Shown here in pieces: positions 12,160 through 22,330 of a DNA stretch of 64,000 nucleotides (the stretch's first letter is position 1; each line of letters opens with the position of its first letter). The notes under the pieces were generated by a model. It ran no database searches. It had not been told where the DNA came from and saw only the letters and a program-made list of their open reading frames with translations. The DNA comes from Anodontia alba (taxonomy: Eukaryota > Mollusca > Bivalvia > Lucinida > Lucinidae): the NCBI GenBank assembly GCA_964016985.1, contig OZ024833.1, positions 58,789,463 to 58,853,462 of the forward strand, given 5' to 3'. The translations under genes and the position numbers were made by a program.

Positions 12160-12600
12160 AAGCAGGAGTAACATAGGGATCATTTTCTGGTGGCATTGTT
12201 GGCGTCACTGTCAACAATGTTAACCCTTAAACTGCCAAGCACAACAATTGTCGTCTGCTTTGTCATCTGCTTGTGATTTTAAAAGTCACTTTTGCGAACA
12301 GTGTGGACCCAGATCAGACGGCTTCTTTAGGAGCCGTCTGATCTGGGTCCACACTGATTGCCTGCATGCAAAAATAGGTTTGAAAAGTTTGCAAGAATAT
12401 TCAGCAGATGACATAAACAGACAACATTTTCAGATCCAGGTTTTCTTGGCGTTTTAAGGGTTAAGTCCTATCGATGAGCATTTAGCTATGTTTCTCATAC
12501 ACCAAGGCTTCATACACATATCCATTATACACCCTGCCTACTGCCATTGACTGTTACTGACCTTGGCCTACTTTTCACGCTTGGCTGAACAATGTTTAGT
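12160..12600. repeat. Older repeat split by a TTAA MITE
   Basis: The two halves (12160-12220 and 12465-12600) match the continuous sequence at about 24148-24310 (agcaggag-ga-ataggga ... cttcatacacacat). That copy has a single TTAA at the junction, so it is the unoccupied counterpart. Confidence 0.65.
12224..12460. mobile_element. T3 MITE (TTAA-flanked, 237 bp)
   Basis: Termini cccttaaactgccaag and ggcgttttaaggg between two TTAA sites. Inner hairpin: gcgaacagtgtggaccc, agatcagacggcttc and complement, i.e. the shared core with tip CGGCTTCTTTAGGAGCCG. An empty site near 24210 has a single TTAA. Confidence 0.85.
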
Positions 12601-12819
12601 CTGTGCATTTAGCTCGGAACCAGTCTCAACATAACCATTCTGTGAATTTCTTGTTGAAATGAAGTTCCAGTCAAACTTATTGTATAGTGAACATTATTAA
12701 TAGTGAACATATTGTATTTTTTCAGTGTGAGGAAAGGGAGAGATTGTATGAATGAAATTGTGTTTTGAACTGAAATTATTATAAATAAAGATAATAAATG
12801 TAATACATTCATAGCTCAG

Positions 12820-13066
12820 GGCCCAGTTGTTCAAAGCGTCATTAGCTTAACGAGTTCATTAAGGGTCATTTCGTTAACTGTTTTAGCAAATTCAATACAC
12901 AATATTCTGATATTTTTTGCTGAAAAAATGTGAGTAGCTTTTGCACTGCACTGCAAAAGCTACTCACATTTTTTCAGCAAAAAATTTCAGCATATTTGCG
13001 TATCACTCGATGTAAATTTTAACGAATAGTTAACTAACGATGTCGTTAGCTTTGAACAACTGGGCC
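12820..13066. mobile_element. PIF/Harbinger-like palindromic MITE (H1), copy 1
   Basis: Starts GGCCCAGTTGTTCAAAGC and ends in the reverse complement, with a central perfect hairpin (GTGAGTAGCTTTTGCA and complement, then the run of A and cagc). Flanked by CAG on both sides. Confidence 0.88.
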
Positions 13067-13131
13067 CAGATTGCTTTTTTTTCCACCAAAACTTGTCTTC
13101 ATTTTTCTTATTCCTTGACAAAAAATACAGT

Positions 13132-13407
13132 GGGCCTCGGTGGCTCAGTTGGATGCGCCGTCACGGGTTCAACCCTCGCCGAGGTCGGCAACATTCTTTC
13201 ATGGAGAATGATCATGAAATATTTTCTATGGTCATTTTCTCCCTTCTGCTGATTCAAGAAGGGTAGTTGTCAGTTTCTGGCGAAAGAATGCACAATACTG
13301 CTAAACCGCTTAGAGGACTAAGCCTGCCCAGTAAACGTGTGGTTAGGTAAACTGACCATGCTCAACATAACCCCATTGAGTTGACTGGGCCATAAAACCT
13401 CAACAAA
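13132..13407 (+). mobile_element. tRNA-derived SINE, copy 1
   Basis: Begins gggcctcggtggctcagttg, where TGGCTCAGTTGG fits a pol III A box, and GGTTCAACCCTCG further on fits a B box. A conserved body (caacattctttc-tgga) and an end gactgggccataaaacctcaa follow. Three related copies lie in the window. Confidence 0.82.
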
Positions 13408-13411
13408 CATG

Positions 13412-13510
13412 TTGTGGGTACTCATTAGAAGCACCTCAATGAGGTGCTTCTAATGAGTACCCACTATATGTATTTCCATGGAGAGAAAGAAAAATCCCTT
13501 ATTATCTGGA
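13412..13510. mobile_element. F4 foldback MITE, short copy
   Basis: Palindrome gttgtgggtactcattagaa, loop gcacctcaatgaggtgc, then complement. Abuts the SINE. Confidence 0.7.
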
Positions 13511-13703
13511 GTTATATACTTTTGTACCTGCAGAATTTCCAGCTTTGATGGCTCAACTGGATGTGTGTCTTTTTGTTTTCAAAATGAGATATAATCCAAA
13601 AATTAAACAACTAGCAAATTCATGTAAATTCACAAATTTGCAAACTCACATAAATAATGACTTCCTAAATCAGTTACAATCAAAAGATTAAACTGTTAAG
13701 TGG

Positions 13704-14216
13704 CGGCCTCGGTGGCTTAGTCGGATGCGACTGGTGGTCAGGAGGTTGCAGGTTAGACACCCTGCTGGGTTGGCAACATTCTTTCGTGGAGATTAATCAT
13801 GAAATATTTTCTACGGTCATTCTCTCCCTTTTACTGATTCATGAAGGGCAGTTGTTAGTTTCTGGTGAAAGAATGTGCACAACATTAGTTAACCCATTGC
13901 AGACTGAATGAACTCCCCCACACTATATACTGGAAGATCCTACTTTTGATATGAGGCATGTCAGGCTATGTGATTTAGATATTCCTAGAGAAAAATGGTT
14001 GAACTATTTGCAAACAGTGAAGACCCTGATCAGACACCACATTTGGCAGTGTCTGATCTGGGTCTGCACTGTTTGCCAATTACCCTTTTAGGGGTTTCCA
14101 GACTACAATGGGTTAACCGCTTAGAGGACTATTCCTGCCCAGTAGAAGTGTGGTTAGGTAAACTGACAGCACTCGACATGACCCCATTGGGTTGACTGGG
14201 CCATAAAACCTCAACC
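13704..14216 (+). mobile_element. tRNA-derived SINE, copy 2, split by a T2 MITE
   Basis: Head (cctcggtggcttagtcggatg) and tail (ccgcttagaggact ... gggccataaaacctcaacc) are those of copy 1. The interruption at 13893-14112 lies at the TTAA corresponding to the single site in the related copy near 57333 (ggttaactgcttagagg). Confidence 0.85.
13893..14112. mobile_element. T2 MITE (TTAA-flanked, 220 bp) nested in SINE
   Basis: Termini cccattgcagactgaat and ctacaatggg. Inner hairpin: tgcaaacagtgaagaccctg, atcagacacc and complement. TTAA at 13889-13892 and 14113-14116. Confidence 0.9.
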
Positions 14217-14481
14217 TAAACAACCGACTCCATTATACAGCCTGACAATCCATTGCCTGGCTGCCCTGGACAAGTTCAAATTTGGACTGGGTAGATACAA
14301 ATTCATAGGTCCAGATAAGGCATTGTTGTTCAACCAAAAATCATTGATATTTTTCTTGTTTCCCCACAAAAACATGCAAATTCATTAGAAGGACCTTAGC
14401 AAGACCCTTCTAGTGACTACCTACAACATGTTTTTGTGGCGAATTAAGAAAAAAAAATGTTTTCCTGAAACTCCTTCTTAA

Positions 14482-14681
14482 CCCTAGTCCTGCTGAACCT
14501 GGATATACCTGCTTTTGCAAACAGTGTAGGTCCAGATCAGTTGGCTTCTGAAGCCAACTGATTTGGATCTGCACTTTGTGATTAAGTATGTGAACTTGTA
14601 ATAACAACCTGCATCAAGTAATCGGATTGGCTGAAAATTAGAAGTGGGTGTGGTGTCTTAATTTATTCAACATGTCAAGGG
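14482..14681. mobile_element. T1 MITE, 200 bp
   Basis: Between TTAA sites; ends ccctagtcctgctgaacc and catgtcaagg. Carries the shared hairpin with tip TTGGCTTCTGAAGCCAA. An F4 foldback (about 14320-14470) sits directly upstream. Confidence 0.85.
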
Positions 14682-14777
14682 TTAACTGTGAAGCTATTTA
14701 AGTTCAGTTTGCTTGCCCAGAAATTTTGTATAGAATTTATAGAGAAAATGATGATGAGCATGTATTTTTCAAGATAC

Positions 14778-15371
14778 AGTCCAACCTCAATGCCTCGAAC
14801 ATCTTGTTTGAGACATGGACAGTTCGAGGGTTAACCATAGCGCCAGGTTAGGAAACAAATGGGAATAACATATGGATGTTTTTTCGAGCTTTATAAAATA
14901 ATGGTATATACGGGCCCCCGTAGCCTAGTGGATAAGAGAGTTGACTCTTAATCCATTAGGTTTCTCACCGCTGTGGTTCGAGCCTCGCTCGGGTCATATG
15001 TGGGAAAGCCAAGTTCTGCTTACGGATGGTCAGGTGGTTCTTCTCCGGGTTCTCCGGTTTTCGCCCACCTTCGATGAACGATCGGATCGATATAAGTGAA
15101 ATATTCTTGAAAGGGCCGTAAAACCCAAATCAAAAAAAAAAAAAAAAAAAATAATAATAATAATAATAATGGTATGTTGAGTGTACTCATTAGAATCACC
15201 TCAATGAGGCAAATTTAATGAGTACACACAACATACATTTTCATGATAATAGGAAATATCCTAAAATATCCCTAGATATTTGTTTTCTTCAGCCGGTGAA
15301 AGAATTTCCTATGACTCAAAAAGGGAAGTAAAGAAGTCATCAGTGTTTGAGTCTTTGAGGTTTTACTGTAT
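14778..15371. mobile_element. Foldback element split by a SINE
   Basis: Left part (cctcaatgcctcgaacatc ... aatggtat) and right part (gttgagtgtactcattagaa ... gaggttttactgta) match a continuous relative at about 57790-58110 (cagtcagatttcaatgg ... aatggtatgatgagtg). Confidence 0.7.
14908..15165 (+). mobile_element. tRNA-derived SINE with poly-A tail, second family
   Basis: Head gggcccccgtagcctagtgg ataag (A box) and gtggttcgagcctcg (B box), then a unique body and an A-rich tail ending in (ATA)n. Exact 10-bp duplication ataatggtat at 14898-14907 and 15166-15175. The window's clearest SINE insertion. Confidence 0.9.
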
Positions 15372-15384
15372 ACTATTTACTGTA

Positions 15385-15597
15385 GACTGGCTCCAGTCTC
15401 CAGTGACCAACTATTTATTCTTATAATATTTCCTATAATCTACTAAATAAAACCAAAATAATGTCATGACTATAAAGGCTGGTCACTATAGTGATCAGCC
15501 TTTAAAGTCATGAAATTTGGGGTGGGGGGAGGGGAGGGTGTTATTTTAGTGTATTATCATGAGGAAAATATTTAGTGACTGGAGACGGGAGCCAGTC
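15385..15597. mobile_element. Palindromic MITE GACTGGCTCCAGTCTCCAGT, copy 1
   Basis: TIR actggctccagtctccagtga at both ends and a central palindrome around tataaaggctggtcactata. Second copy at 40406-40601. Confidence 0.82.
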
Positions 15598-16094
15598 TGT
15601 ATTCACTGGGCAGGGCAAGTGGATGAGATCTCCATTTGTCGGGCTCAGGTAGAGAGACTTGCTGATCTGAATCTTCATTTTGGAAGGTACGTTTTCTGAT
15701 GTGATGGCTGATATATTATAGAAAATATTTAAACCTAACATTTTAGTGCCTTGGTTTGAATGCGACAGTTTAATTCTATGTCAATAAAGCCAGCTGCAGC
15801 ATATTGTCTTGTTTTTACCGTATTTATCCTGAATATTGGGACACCTTAACTCCTTACTTCAAAGTGAAAGACTAGACATGGCGCCTTGCTAAGGAGTGGG
15901 GCAAGTGCACTGAAAGATTGATTTGAAGGAAAGCCCAAAGAGCCTTCTTTTCGTGATGTTTATACAAAGAGAATTATTGTTTGCAAAATCATTATTTCAT
16001 CCTTCTCTTCAACCTGTGACCAGAGAAAACCATTTCTGATAGTTAATTCTTTGTACCATAGCTTTTGATAAGATGCTTTTTTCAATTCAAAAGT

Positions 16095-16245
16095 ATTGAT
16101 ATTTTTCTTATTTCTCCACAAAAGTATATGTTATGGGTACTCATTAGAAGCGCCTCATCGAGATGCTTCTGATGAGTACCCACAACATGTGTTTTCATGG
16201 AGAAATAACAAAAATATTTTCCTGATACCCACTCTTATCTAGACT
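16095..16245. mobile_element. F4 foldback MITE
   Basis: ttttcttatttctccac, atgttatgggtactcattag, loop, complement. Same organisation as 11770-11950. Confidence 0.7.
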
Positions 16246-16269
16246 TATGTACAGTACTAGCTGTATGAC

Positions 16270-16625
16270 ACATACATACATGAACCCACGTTATAACGGC
16301 AGCATTTGTTCCAAAAGATATTGCCATTAAAATGAATTTGCTGTTGTAAAAAATTCTCAATGAGTATAATGATATGCAACAAATGCCATTTTTAATTTAA
16401 TTTCTTTATAAACCATATGTTATGGATATTTGTTAGAATCACCTCGGTGAGGCGATTCTAACAAATATCCAAAACATATGTTGTTTGAAGTATTGAATAA
16501 TAATGCTACTGCATAATTTCTGATTAACTGTCACCTTTTGAGAGAGGGTTTTCCGTGCCAGTCAAATTGTCAGTATAACGAATTTTGTCGTTGTATTGAG
16601 TTTCTGTATAATGAGAGTTGACTGC
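16270..16625. mobile_element. MITE with GTTATAACG ends (F10), copy 1
   Basis: Left end cgttataacggcagcatttg, right end tataatgagagttgact. Centre is a perfect palindrome (ggatatttgttagaatcacc and complement). Relatives at 45.6, 55.2 and 59.5 kb. Confidence 0.7.
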
Positions 16626-17044
16626 ATTTGTCTTCTTTAATTGAGCCGCATTGTGAGAAAGTGTACCTTCTGATGTGCATCCAACAAAGACTCTAATCAG
16701 CCTATACCTTAACAGTCTGATCAGTTTTCATTGCATGAAGAAATTTTGCATACTCATTGGCTATCCAAACTGCGTCCAGAGGAGGTTCTAATCAGACTGC
16801 GTGAATGCACAGGCTGATTTGAATCTTTGTTGGGCGCATATGTCTGAAAGTAGGTTTTCTGACCTTGCGGCACAATTATTTCTTTCTGAAGAACTGCCGC
16901 AGGTTTGAGAGACTAGTTAACAGAGCGAGGTCCAAGTTCATTTCAGTGCTTATTATCACACTTGGACAGCTGAAATTGATTTTGATGAGACTGTGTCACA
17001 GGTGCTAGGTTTATTTCCCTATTCCTATTAAATATAAAGTTCAT

Positions 17045-17098
17045 TCACACAAAATGACCTACAATGGTTGACATGTCGTTAAACCCCAACTCAGTCAA
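17045..17098 (+). mobile_element. Orphan 3' end of the GGTGGT SINE-like family
   Basis: Reads acaaaatgacctacaatggt and then tgacatgtcgttaaacccca, matching only the last ~50 bp of the retroposons at 11.5, 26.2 and 48.6 kb. Suggests 5' truncation or a shared LINE tail. Confidence 0.6.
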
Positions 17099-17212
17099 TC
17101 ACTGAAAATATTTACCCCCTAAATTTGAATTCAGTGCTGAAGTTCATTCAGTCTACATTGGGTTAAACATTTAGGGTAAATACAGTATTCAAACTGTATA
17201 TAGGTACAGGTA

Positions 17213-18484
17213 CAAGGGTAGTTCAATAAGTTCGTAGAACTTGGGGTTTAACTCACAGATTGGAAGATGTTTTCAACATTATTTTTCAATATAATCCCCC
17301 TTTACTTCAATGCATTTGGCCCACTTTTCTTTTAAGCAGTCTATGCCTTTGAAATAAAAGTTGTCTATTTGGTCCTCAAACCAAGCCTCTGTAGCAGCCT
17401 TGAGCTCATCATCGTCCCAAAATCTTGTTCCACGCAAGTGGGACTTCAAATTTCGAAACAGATAATAATCACTTGGGGCCAGGTCTGGACTGTATGGCGG
17501 GTGATTTAACTGCTGGAACTTGCACTCGCAGATAGCCGCTTGTGCAACTCTGGACTTGTGCACAGGGGCATTATCATGCAAAAGAAGGACACCAGCAGCT
17601 AACTTACCCCTTTGTTTTTCTTTAATAGCAACCTTTGATTGTTTAATGACATTGGCATAGTATTCTCCTGTAATTGAAGTATCAGCAGGCTTGTAATCTA
17701 TCAATATAATCCCTTTGGATTACCTTGCTGGCTGATGGTTGGGTACGAAATGTCTTAGGTGGGGGTGAGCCAGGGTGCTTCCATTGCATGGACTCTTTTT
17801 TAGTATCTGGGTCCCAGTGGTGAAGCCAAGTTTCATCTATTACAAGACGAGTGTGAAAGTCTTCTGGATTGGCATTGTACACTTCCAAACTTCTTGACTT
17901 GACTCCACCCTTTGCTGACAATCTTGCATGTTCTGGTTTCTGGGTACCCACCTGGCAGATACTTTTGACATGCCTAAATGTTCATGGATTATAGTGTAAA
18001 CACTTCCATTAGAAATACCACATTCTGAAGCAAGTTCGGCAACTTTGATTCGGCGATTGTTTAGCACAAGTCTCTCAACACGGTTGATCATCTCCTGGCT
18101 GATGACATCAGCAGGGCGACCTGGCCTTGGGTCATCTTCTAAGGAGTCTCGCCCATGTTTAAATTCTGCTGACCACTTTGCCACTGTGGAATACTTTGGG
18201 CTACTATCATCATACACATCAGCCATGCGCCAATGGATTTCTTTGGCCTTTGCACCCTCCTTAGTGAGGAACTTTATGACTGCTCTGAACTCAATATTCT
18301 GACTTTCCATTTTTGCCTATGGGTATAGGTTTTCAAACAAAAAGTAAGAGCAAAAAATGTACGTGTTGACTGAACAGCTGTTATCATTCAACTGACAAAG
18401 GTTTACACTGCACAAAAATTTAAAAAGAAATCTTGAATTGTATAGAAAAATACCAAGTTCTAGGAACTTATTGAACTCCCCTCG
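17213..18484 (-). mobile_element. Mariner transposon, complete ends, 1272 bp
   Basis: About 30-bp inverted ends (agttcaataagttcgtagaa at the left; matching complement at the right) flanked by TA at 17211-17212 and 18485-18486. Contains a broken transposase on the minus strand. Length is typical of full-size mariner elements. Confidence 0.93.
17279..18310 (-). pseudogene. Mariner transposase, broken by frameshift and deletion
   Basis: Three frames together cover a mariner-type DNA transposase that cuts and pastes its own element at TA. N-terminal HTH: IEFRAVIKFLTKEGAKAKEI, then SVYTIIHEHLGMSKVSARWV. Middle frame: first catalytic Asp in IDETWLHHWDPDTK. Last frame: HDNAPVH and SPDLAPSDYYLF, whose two Asp residues are separated by exactly 34 residues (the mariner D34D signature). 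Frames change near 17935 and again near 17700, where the usual ATVFWD-containing segment is missing. All three catalytic Asp survive, but no continuous protein can be made. Host copy, likely inactive. Confidence 0.92.
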
Positions 18485-18489
18485 TAATT

Positions 18490-18625
18490 CTACTGAGTGG
18501 CCAACAATAGAGAAAAATGGCTAAACTATTTACAAAGAGTGGAGACCCTGATCAGATACCACATTGATCTGCACAGTTTGCCAGTTACCCTTTTAGGGGT
18601 CTCCAGACTACAATGGGTTAAACAT
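18490..18625. mobile_element. T2 MITE fragment
   Basis: Right half of the T2 family: ggctaaactatttacaaaga, gtggagaccctgatcagata and the end ctacaatgggttaa. The left terminus is missing, next to the mariner end. Confidence 0.6.
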
Positions 18626-18921
18626 GAAATTAAGTTTAAACATAGCTGACGATGGGATTTTTTTAAAAGAGGACACAGTTTTGCCATATGAGTATTGAAC
18701 AGAAAGTGAAAGATATAATTAAAACCGGTATGCCATTGGCTTTCCTTTGTTGCCCAAGATAAATCTACACTTGTAAGCCAATTGGGATAGTAAAATACAA
18801 ATAAGACTTCTGTATTCATTTCTTCTCAAATAATTTATTATTATAATACATAATATATGAGAAAACATCAAATGTGCATTCTGTCAGAAATCAGTAAAAA
18901 AAGAAATGTAGCTCAAAATAA

Positions 18922-19121
18922 TCCTTGTCATGCTGAATAAATTAAGATGCCACGCCCACTTCTAATTTTCAGCCAGTCAGATTACTTGATCCAGGTTTTT
19001 GATACAAATTCACATACTTTATGGCAAACAGTGCAGATCCAGATCAGTTGGCTTCTTCAGAAGCCAACTGATCTGAATCTATACTGCAAAGACGGTATAT
19101 CCGGGTTCAGCAGGACTAGGG
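18922..19121. mobile_element. T1 MITE, 200 bp, opposite orientation
   Basis: ccttgtcatgctgaataaat at the left, gttcagcaggactagg at the right, and the hairpin gttggcttcttcagaagcca in the centre. Flanking TTAA is eroded. Confidence 0.8.
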
Positions 19122-19149
19122 ATAAGATACCTTTTTCATTCCCACCCCC

Positions 19150-19310
19150 TATCCCTTCTGGAAAAATGATATTTTTTCACTTGTCCATGAAAACATGTTG
19201 TAGGTACTCGTAGGAATCATCTTGTAGAGCAGTTCCAATGAGAGCAGTTCCAATGAGTACCCACCACATGTTTTCGTGGACAAATTGGAATCTTTTTTAC
19301 TACTAGATAA
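19150..19310. mobile_element. Diverged F4 foldback MITE
   Basis: Arms tgaaaacatgttgtaggtac and a complementary arm near 19255-19290, with a small internal duplication gagcagttccaatga. Poor symmetry, older copy. Confidence 0.55.
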
Positions 19311-19381
19311 GATGTTTAAAAAGAGCTGGTACAGATAGTCAACAGTGCAGACCTTGATCAAACTTCTTCAGTAGCAGCCTG

Positions 19382-19616
19382 GGCCCAATTGTTCAAAACT
19401 AAAGATGTCGTGATACATCGTTGAAACTTTGATCATTAAATATGGCATATATGCTACTATTTTTGCTGAAAAAATGTGAGTAGCTTTTGCATTTGCAAAA
19501 GCTACTCACATTTTTTCAGCAAAAATAACAGAATTAAATATTGTACTTACTAATAGAGTTAACATTTTGACCACTAATGAGCTTGTTAAACTAACAATGC
19601 TTTGAACAACTGGGCC
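19382..19616. mobile_element. H1 MITE, copy 2
   Basis: 235 bp from GGCCCAATTGTTCAAAAC to the complementary end; flanked by CTG at 19379-19381 and 19617-19619. Central hairpin identical in type to copy 1. Confidence 0.88.
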
Positions 19617-19639
19617 CTGATCTTGGTCTACACTGTTTG

Positions 19640-19868
19640 CCCAGAATCTGTGTCTGAATGTTTAGGGTAAGTATCCTTAATACATAGCACTCTGGGTAAA
19701 ACTTCAGCAGATGGCATTTTGAAATATTTTTCTTATTTTTCTTAGAAAACAGGATTTGATACTTCCTGCAAATTGTCTCCAATGAAATGTCAAATTCTGT
19801 TTTCTAGGAAAAATAGGAAAAAATATTTGAAAATGCCATCTGTAGAAATATTTACCTAGCATGCAGTG
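19640..19868. mobile_element. Foldback MITE CATGCAAATTGTCTCC (F5)
   Basis: tttttctta-tttttcttag, aaaacaggatttgatact, tgcaaattgtctcc and a diverged complementary arm. Part of a large family with ends near ctctgggtaaaattt and acccagcatgc. Confidence 0.65.
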
Positions 19869-19872
19869 TTAA

Positions 19873-20076
19873 CCCTTGTCCTGCTGAACCCGTATATATC
19901 CTGTCTTTGCGAACAATGTAGATCCAAATCAGATGGCTTCTGAAGAAGCCAACTGATCTGGATCTGCACTGTTTGCCATTAAGTAAGTGAATTTATAGCA
20001 ACAATCACGATCAAGTAATCTGATTGGCTAAAGATTAGGTGGGCGTGGCAACTTGAGTTATTCAGCAGGACAATGG
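19873..20076. mobile_element. T1 MITE, 204 bp
   Basis: TTAA-flanked; ends cccttgtcctgctgaaccc and ttcagcaggacaatgg; hairpin tip TGGCTTCTGAAGAAGCCA. Confidence 0.88.
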
Positions 20077-20163
20077 TTAAAGTAAGGTATAGTCTAATTT
20101 CAGAACCAAACATGCTTATAACCATTGATAAAGGTACCAGTGCAATTATACACGTATTGTTAA

Positions 20164-20391
20164 CCCTTGCCATGCTGAATAAATTAAGATGACACACCCA
20201 CTTCTAATTTTCAGCCAGTCAGATTAATTGATCCACAGCCAGTCAGATTAATTGATCCAGGTTGTTGATACAAATTCATATACTAAAAGCTAAACTGTAG
20301 ATCCAGATCAGCTGGCTTCTTCAGAAGCCAACTGATCTGAATCTACACTGTTTGCAAATGCAGGACATTTCCAGTTTCAGCAGGACCAGGG
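20164..20391. mobile_element. T1 MITE, 228 bp, with internal duplication
   Basis: TTAA-flanked, opposite orientation to the previous copy. About 24 bp (agccagtcagattaattgat) are duplicated in tandem, explaining the extra length. Confidence 0.85.
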
Positions 20392-20399
20392 TTAAAAAA

Positions 20400-20600
20400 C
20401 AAACACATAGCCCCAGATAAGGTGCTTCATTCAATCAAAAATTTTGTTAGTTCTCTTATTTGTCCATGAAAACATATATTGTGGGCATTCATTATAAGCG
20501 CAGCACTTCTAATGAGTACCCTCAACATTATGTTGTTGTGGACAATTAAGACAAATATTTAAACTGGATACTTCTCTTATCTGAAGCTATGCAAATAGAG
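20400..20600. mobile_element. F4 foldback MITE, diverged
   Basis: gtccatgaaaacatat, tgtgggcattcattataagc and a complementary right arm ending in gttgtggacaattaag. Confidence 0.6.
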
Positions 20601-20649
20601 TAAATGCATAAAATGAATAAAATTATGCATAAAACAAGAATTCACTGTA

Positions 20650-20852
20650 TATGTCCTAAAATTTTGAACACTATCATAACCTTTGCTGCCTAAATTTTGT
20701 TTTTCATGCATTTGTATTGCAAACTATTTTCTGGAATGAACAACAGTGTTGAACCTGATCAGACTGCTCCTAGGAGCAGTCTGATCTGGGTCTGCACTGT
20801 TTGAGTATGCATTTTGTCAGAAGATTTGGTGTAGGAAATTTAGGACAATTAC
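20650..20852. mobile_element. MITE with TCCTAAAATTTTGAACAC ends (F3)
   Basis: Left end atgtcctaaaattttgaaca, right end gaaatttaggacaatta. Inner hairpin gttgaacctgatcagactgc, tcctaggagc and complement, i.e. the shared core with tip CTCCTAGGAG. Confidence 0.75.
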
Positions 20853-20969
20853 AGTGTACGATAAAATGCAACACAATATATAATAATATCATAGCTCAGA
20901 TCTCAAGGCAAAAAATAAATAAAAAATAGCACTGTAAATGAAAACATAATTAAATGCAGTATGAAATGA

Positions 20970-21190
20970 TTTAGAAACTAGAAATGTGTCCAAAGGACAC
21001 AGATGCCCCCACCTGAAATACTTAAACGCAAATTGATAATGCCTGAAAAACTTTTAACGCAAATTGCTAACACCATCTGGGATGCGGACGGACACGGACG
21101 GACAGGGGTAGCACTATATGCCCTTGCCACCATTCTTCGAATGGGGAGGGTGTGGGGAAGGGGTGAGGGAAGGGAATTAGAAAAGAAACT
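20970..21190. repeat. Repeat with GGACACGGACGGACA and AGCACTATATGCCC
   Basis: Starts around atgtgtccaaaggacacaga, contains direct cggacggacacggacgg repeats and the phrase gtagcactatatgccc. Looks like an interspersed molluscan repeat; family not named. Confidence 0.4.
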
Positions 21191-21570
21191 TTCAGGGCAT
21201 ATAAGGTTAGTGACGACGGTTTGGCTCTGCCTGCTGATTCAGTCTGATAACAACTCATTAAATGCTGTGCAAGCACAAGAAAAAAGTCTTCTGTTATACG
21301 TTCTCGAACAAGCCCTAATTTTTTCTCCTGACCCTTTTTTCTGGTTTTAAAAAAAAAAGTTAATACTTTTAGTAATCTTTGACTGATCTGGTGCACTCTA
21401 GCCTTTCTTAGTCCATTTCCCACCAGTTACTTCCCAGCCCATTTCTGCTGTTGTAAGACCTGTACATCTTGAAGGCTTTACATTTATCTGTTGACTGAGT
21501 AGCCAAGGTGACATGAGGTCTTTGAGAAAAAGAAGAATCTTATTGTGACACAAACTGGGACAAAACAGAA
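21191..21570. other. Gene-free stretch
   Basis: No repeat or coding signal recognised. Overlapping 115- to 118-codon frames on both strands are of low complexity and are not supported. Confidence 0.4.
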
Positions 21571-21574
21571 TACA

Positions 21575-21985
21575 GTAATATTCTAAAATTTCAAACACTT
21601 TATTTCATACTAAAGTTTGCTTTTTATGCATCTGCAACTTAAAATTCTAAATGGAATGGCAAACAGTGTAGACCGTGATTAGACTTCAGGAGCTGTCTGA
21701 TCTGGGTCTACGCTGTTTGCATATATCATTTTGTCAGACACTTTGGTGTTCGAAATTTTAGGACATTCACCGTATGGTAAAATGTCCTAAATTTTTTTAT
21801 ATACTAAAGTTTCTCATTATAAGGATTATGCAAACAGTGCACACACAGATCAGATTACTGCTAAAGGAACAGTCTGATCAGGGTCTGTACTGTTTGGTAT
21901 TCGACTATCTTTATAAAAACAACTGTTTAAAAAGAAAAATTTAGGCCAAAATGGTATGAAAAAAAGTGTTCAAAATTTTAACGTA
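21575..21985. mobile_element. Two adjacent F3 MITEs
   Basis: First: ttctaaaatttcaaacactt to gaaattttaggacattcacc, with hairpin aaacagtgtagaccgtgatt. Second follows directly from aaaatgtcctaaattt to aaattttaacgtagg, with hairpin aacagtgcacacacagatca. Both carry the shared core. Confidence 0.65.
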
Positions 21986-22330
21986 GGTATCACCAAAGTA
22001 TTTGCAGAAGCATAAATATTGTTGATTCTTGTTATCTCAAAGCTCAAGGGATTAACACTTTACTTTGAGTTACAGAGAAAAGTGTCCAAATCTTTCATAA
22101 ATTTTATTTGACAGAAGGTATTTTGAGATTGGGCATGACGTAACGAGTGACCTGTACCATCTAGTTCTACAAATATCTAAAAATTAATGAAATAAGCTGT
22201 ATGAAATTTGAATGACACAAAAACTAATTGCATAGAACGTCTTTGAAACTGAATGTTTAGGCCAGTATTAGGAAAGAATATGTGTTACCCCGTTTTGATG
22301 TAAACATATTTTATGTGCAACAAAAACAAT

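Noticed and set aside
13132..13200. Possible tRNA gene
   Set aside because: A- and B-box-like motifs are present, but there is no cloverleaf. A SINE body and further dispersed copies follow.
14912..14985. Possible tRNA gene
   Set aside because: The sequence is the head of a SINE with poly-A tail and a 10-bp target duplication, so it is a retroposon copy.
21003..21423. Overlapping 115- and 118-codon frames on opposite strands
   Set aside because: Part lies in an interspersed repeat with GGACGGAC runs. No domain is visible and the composition is non-coding.
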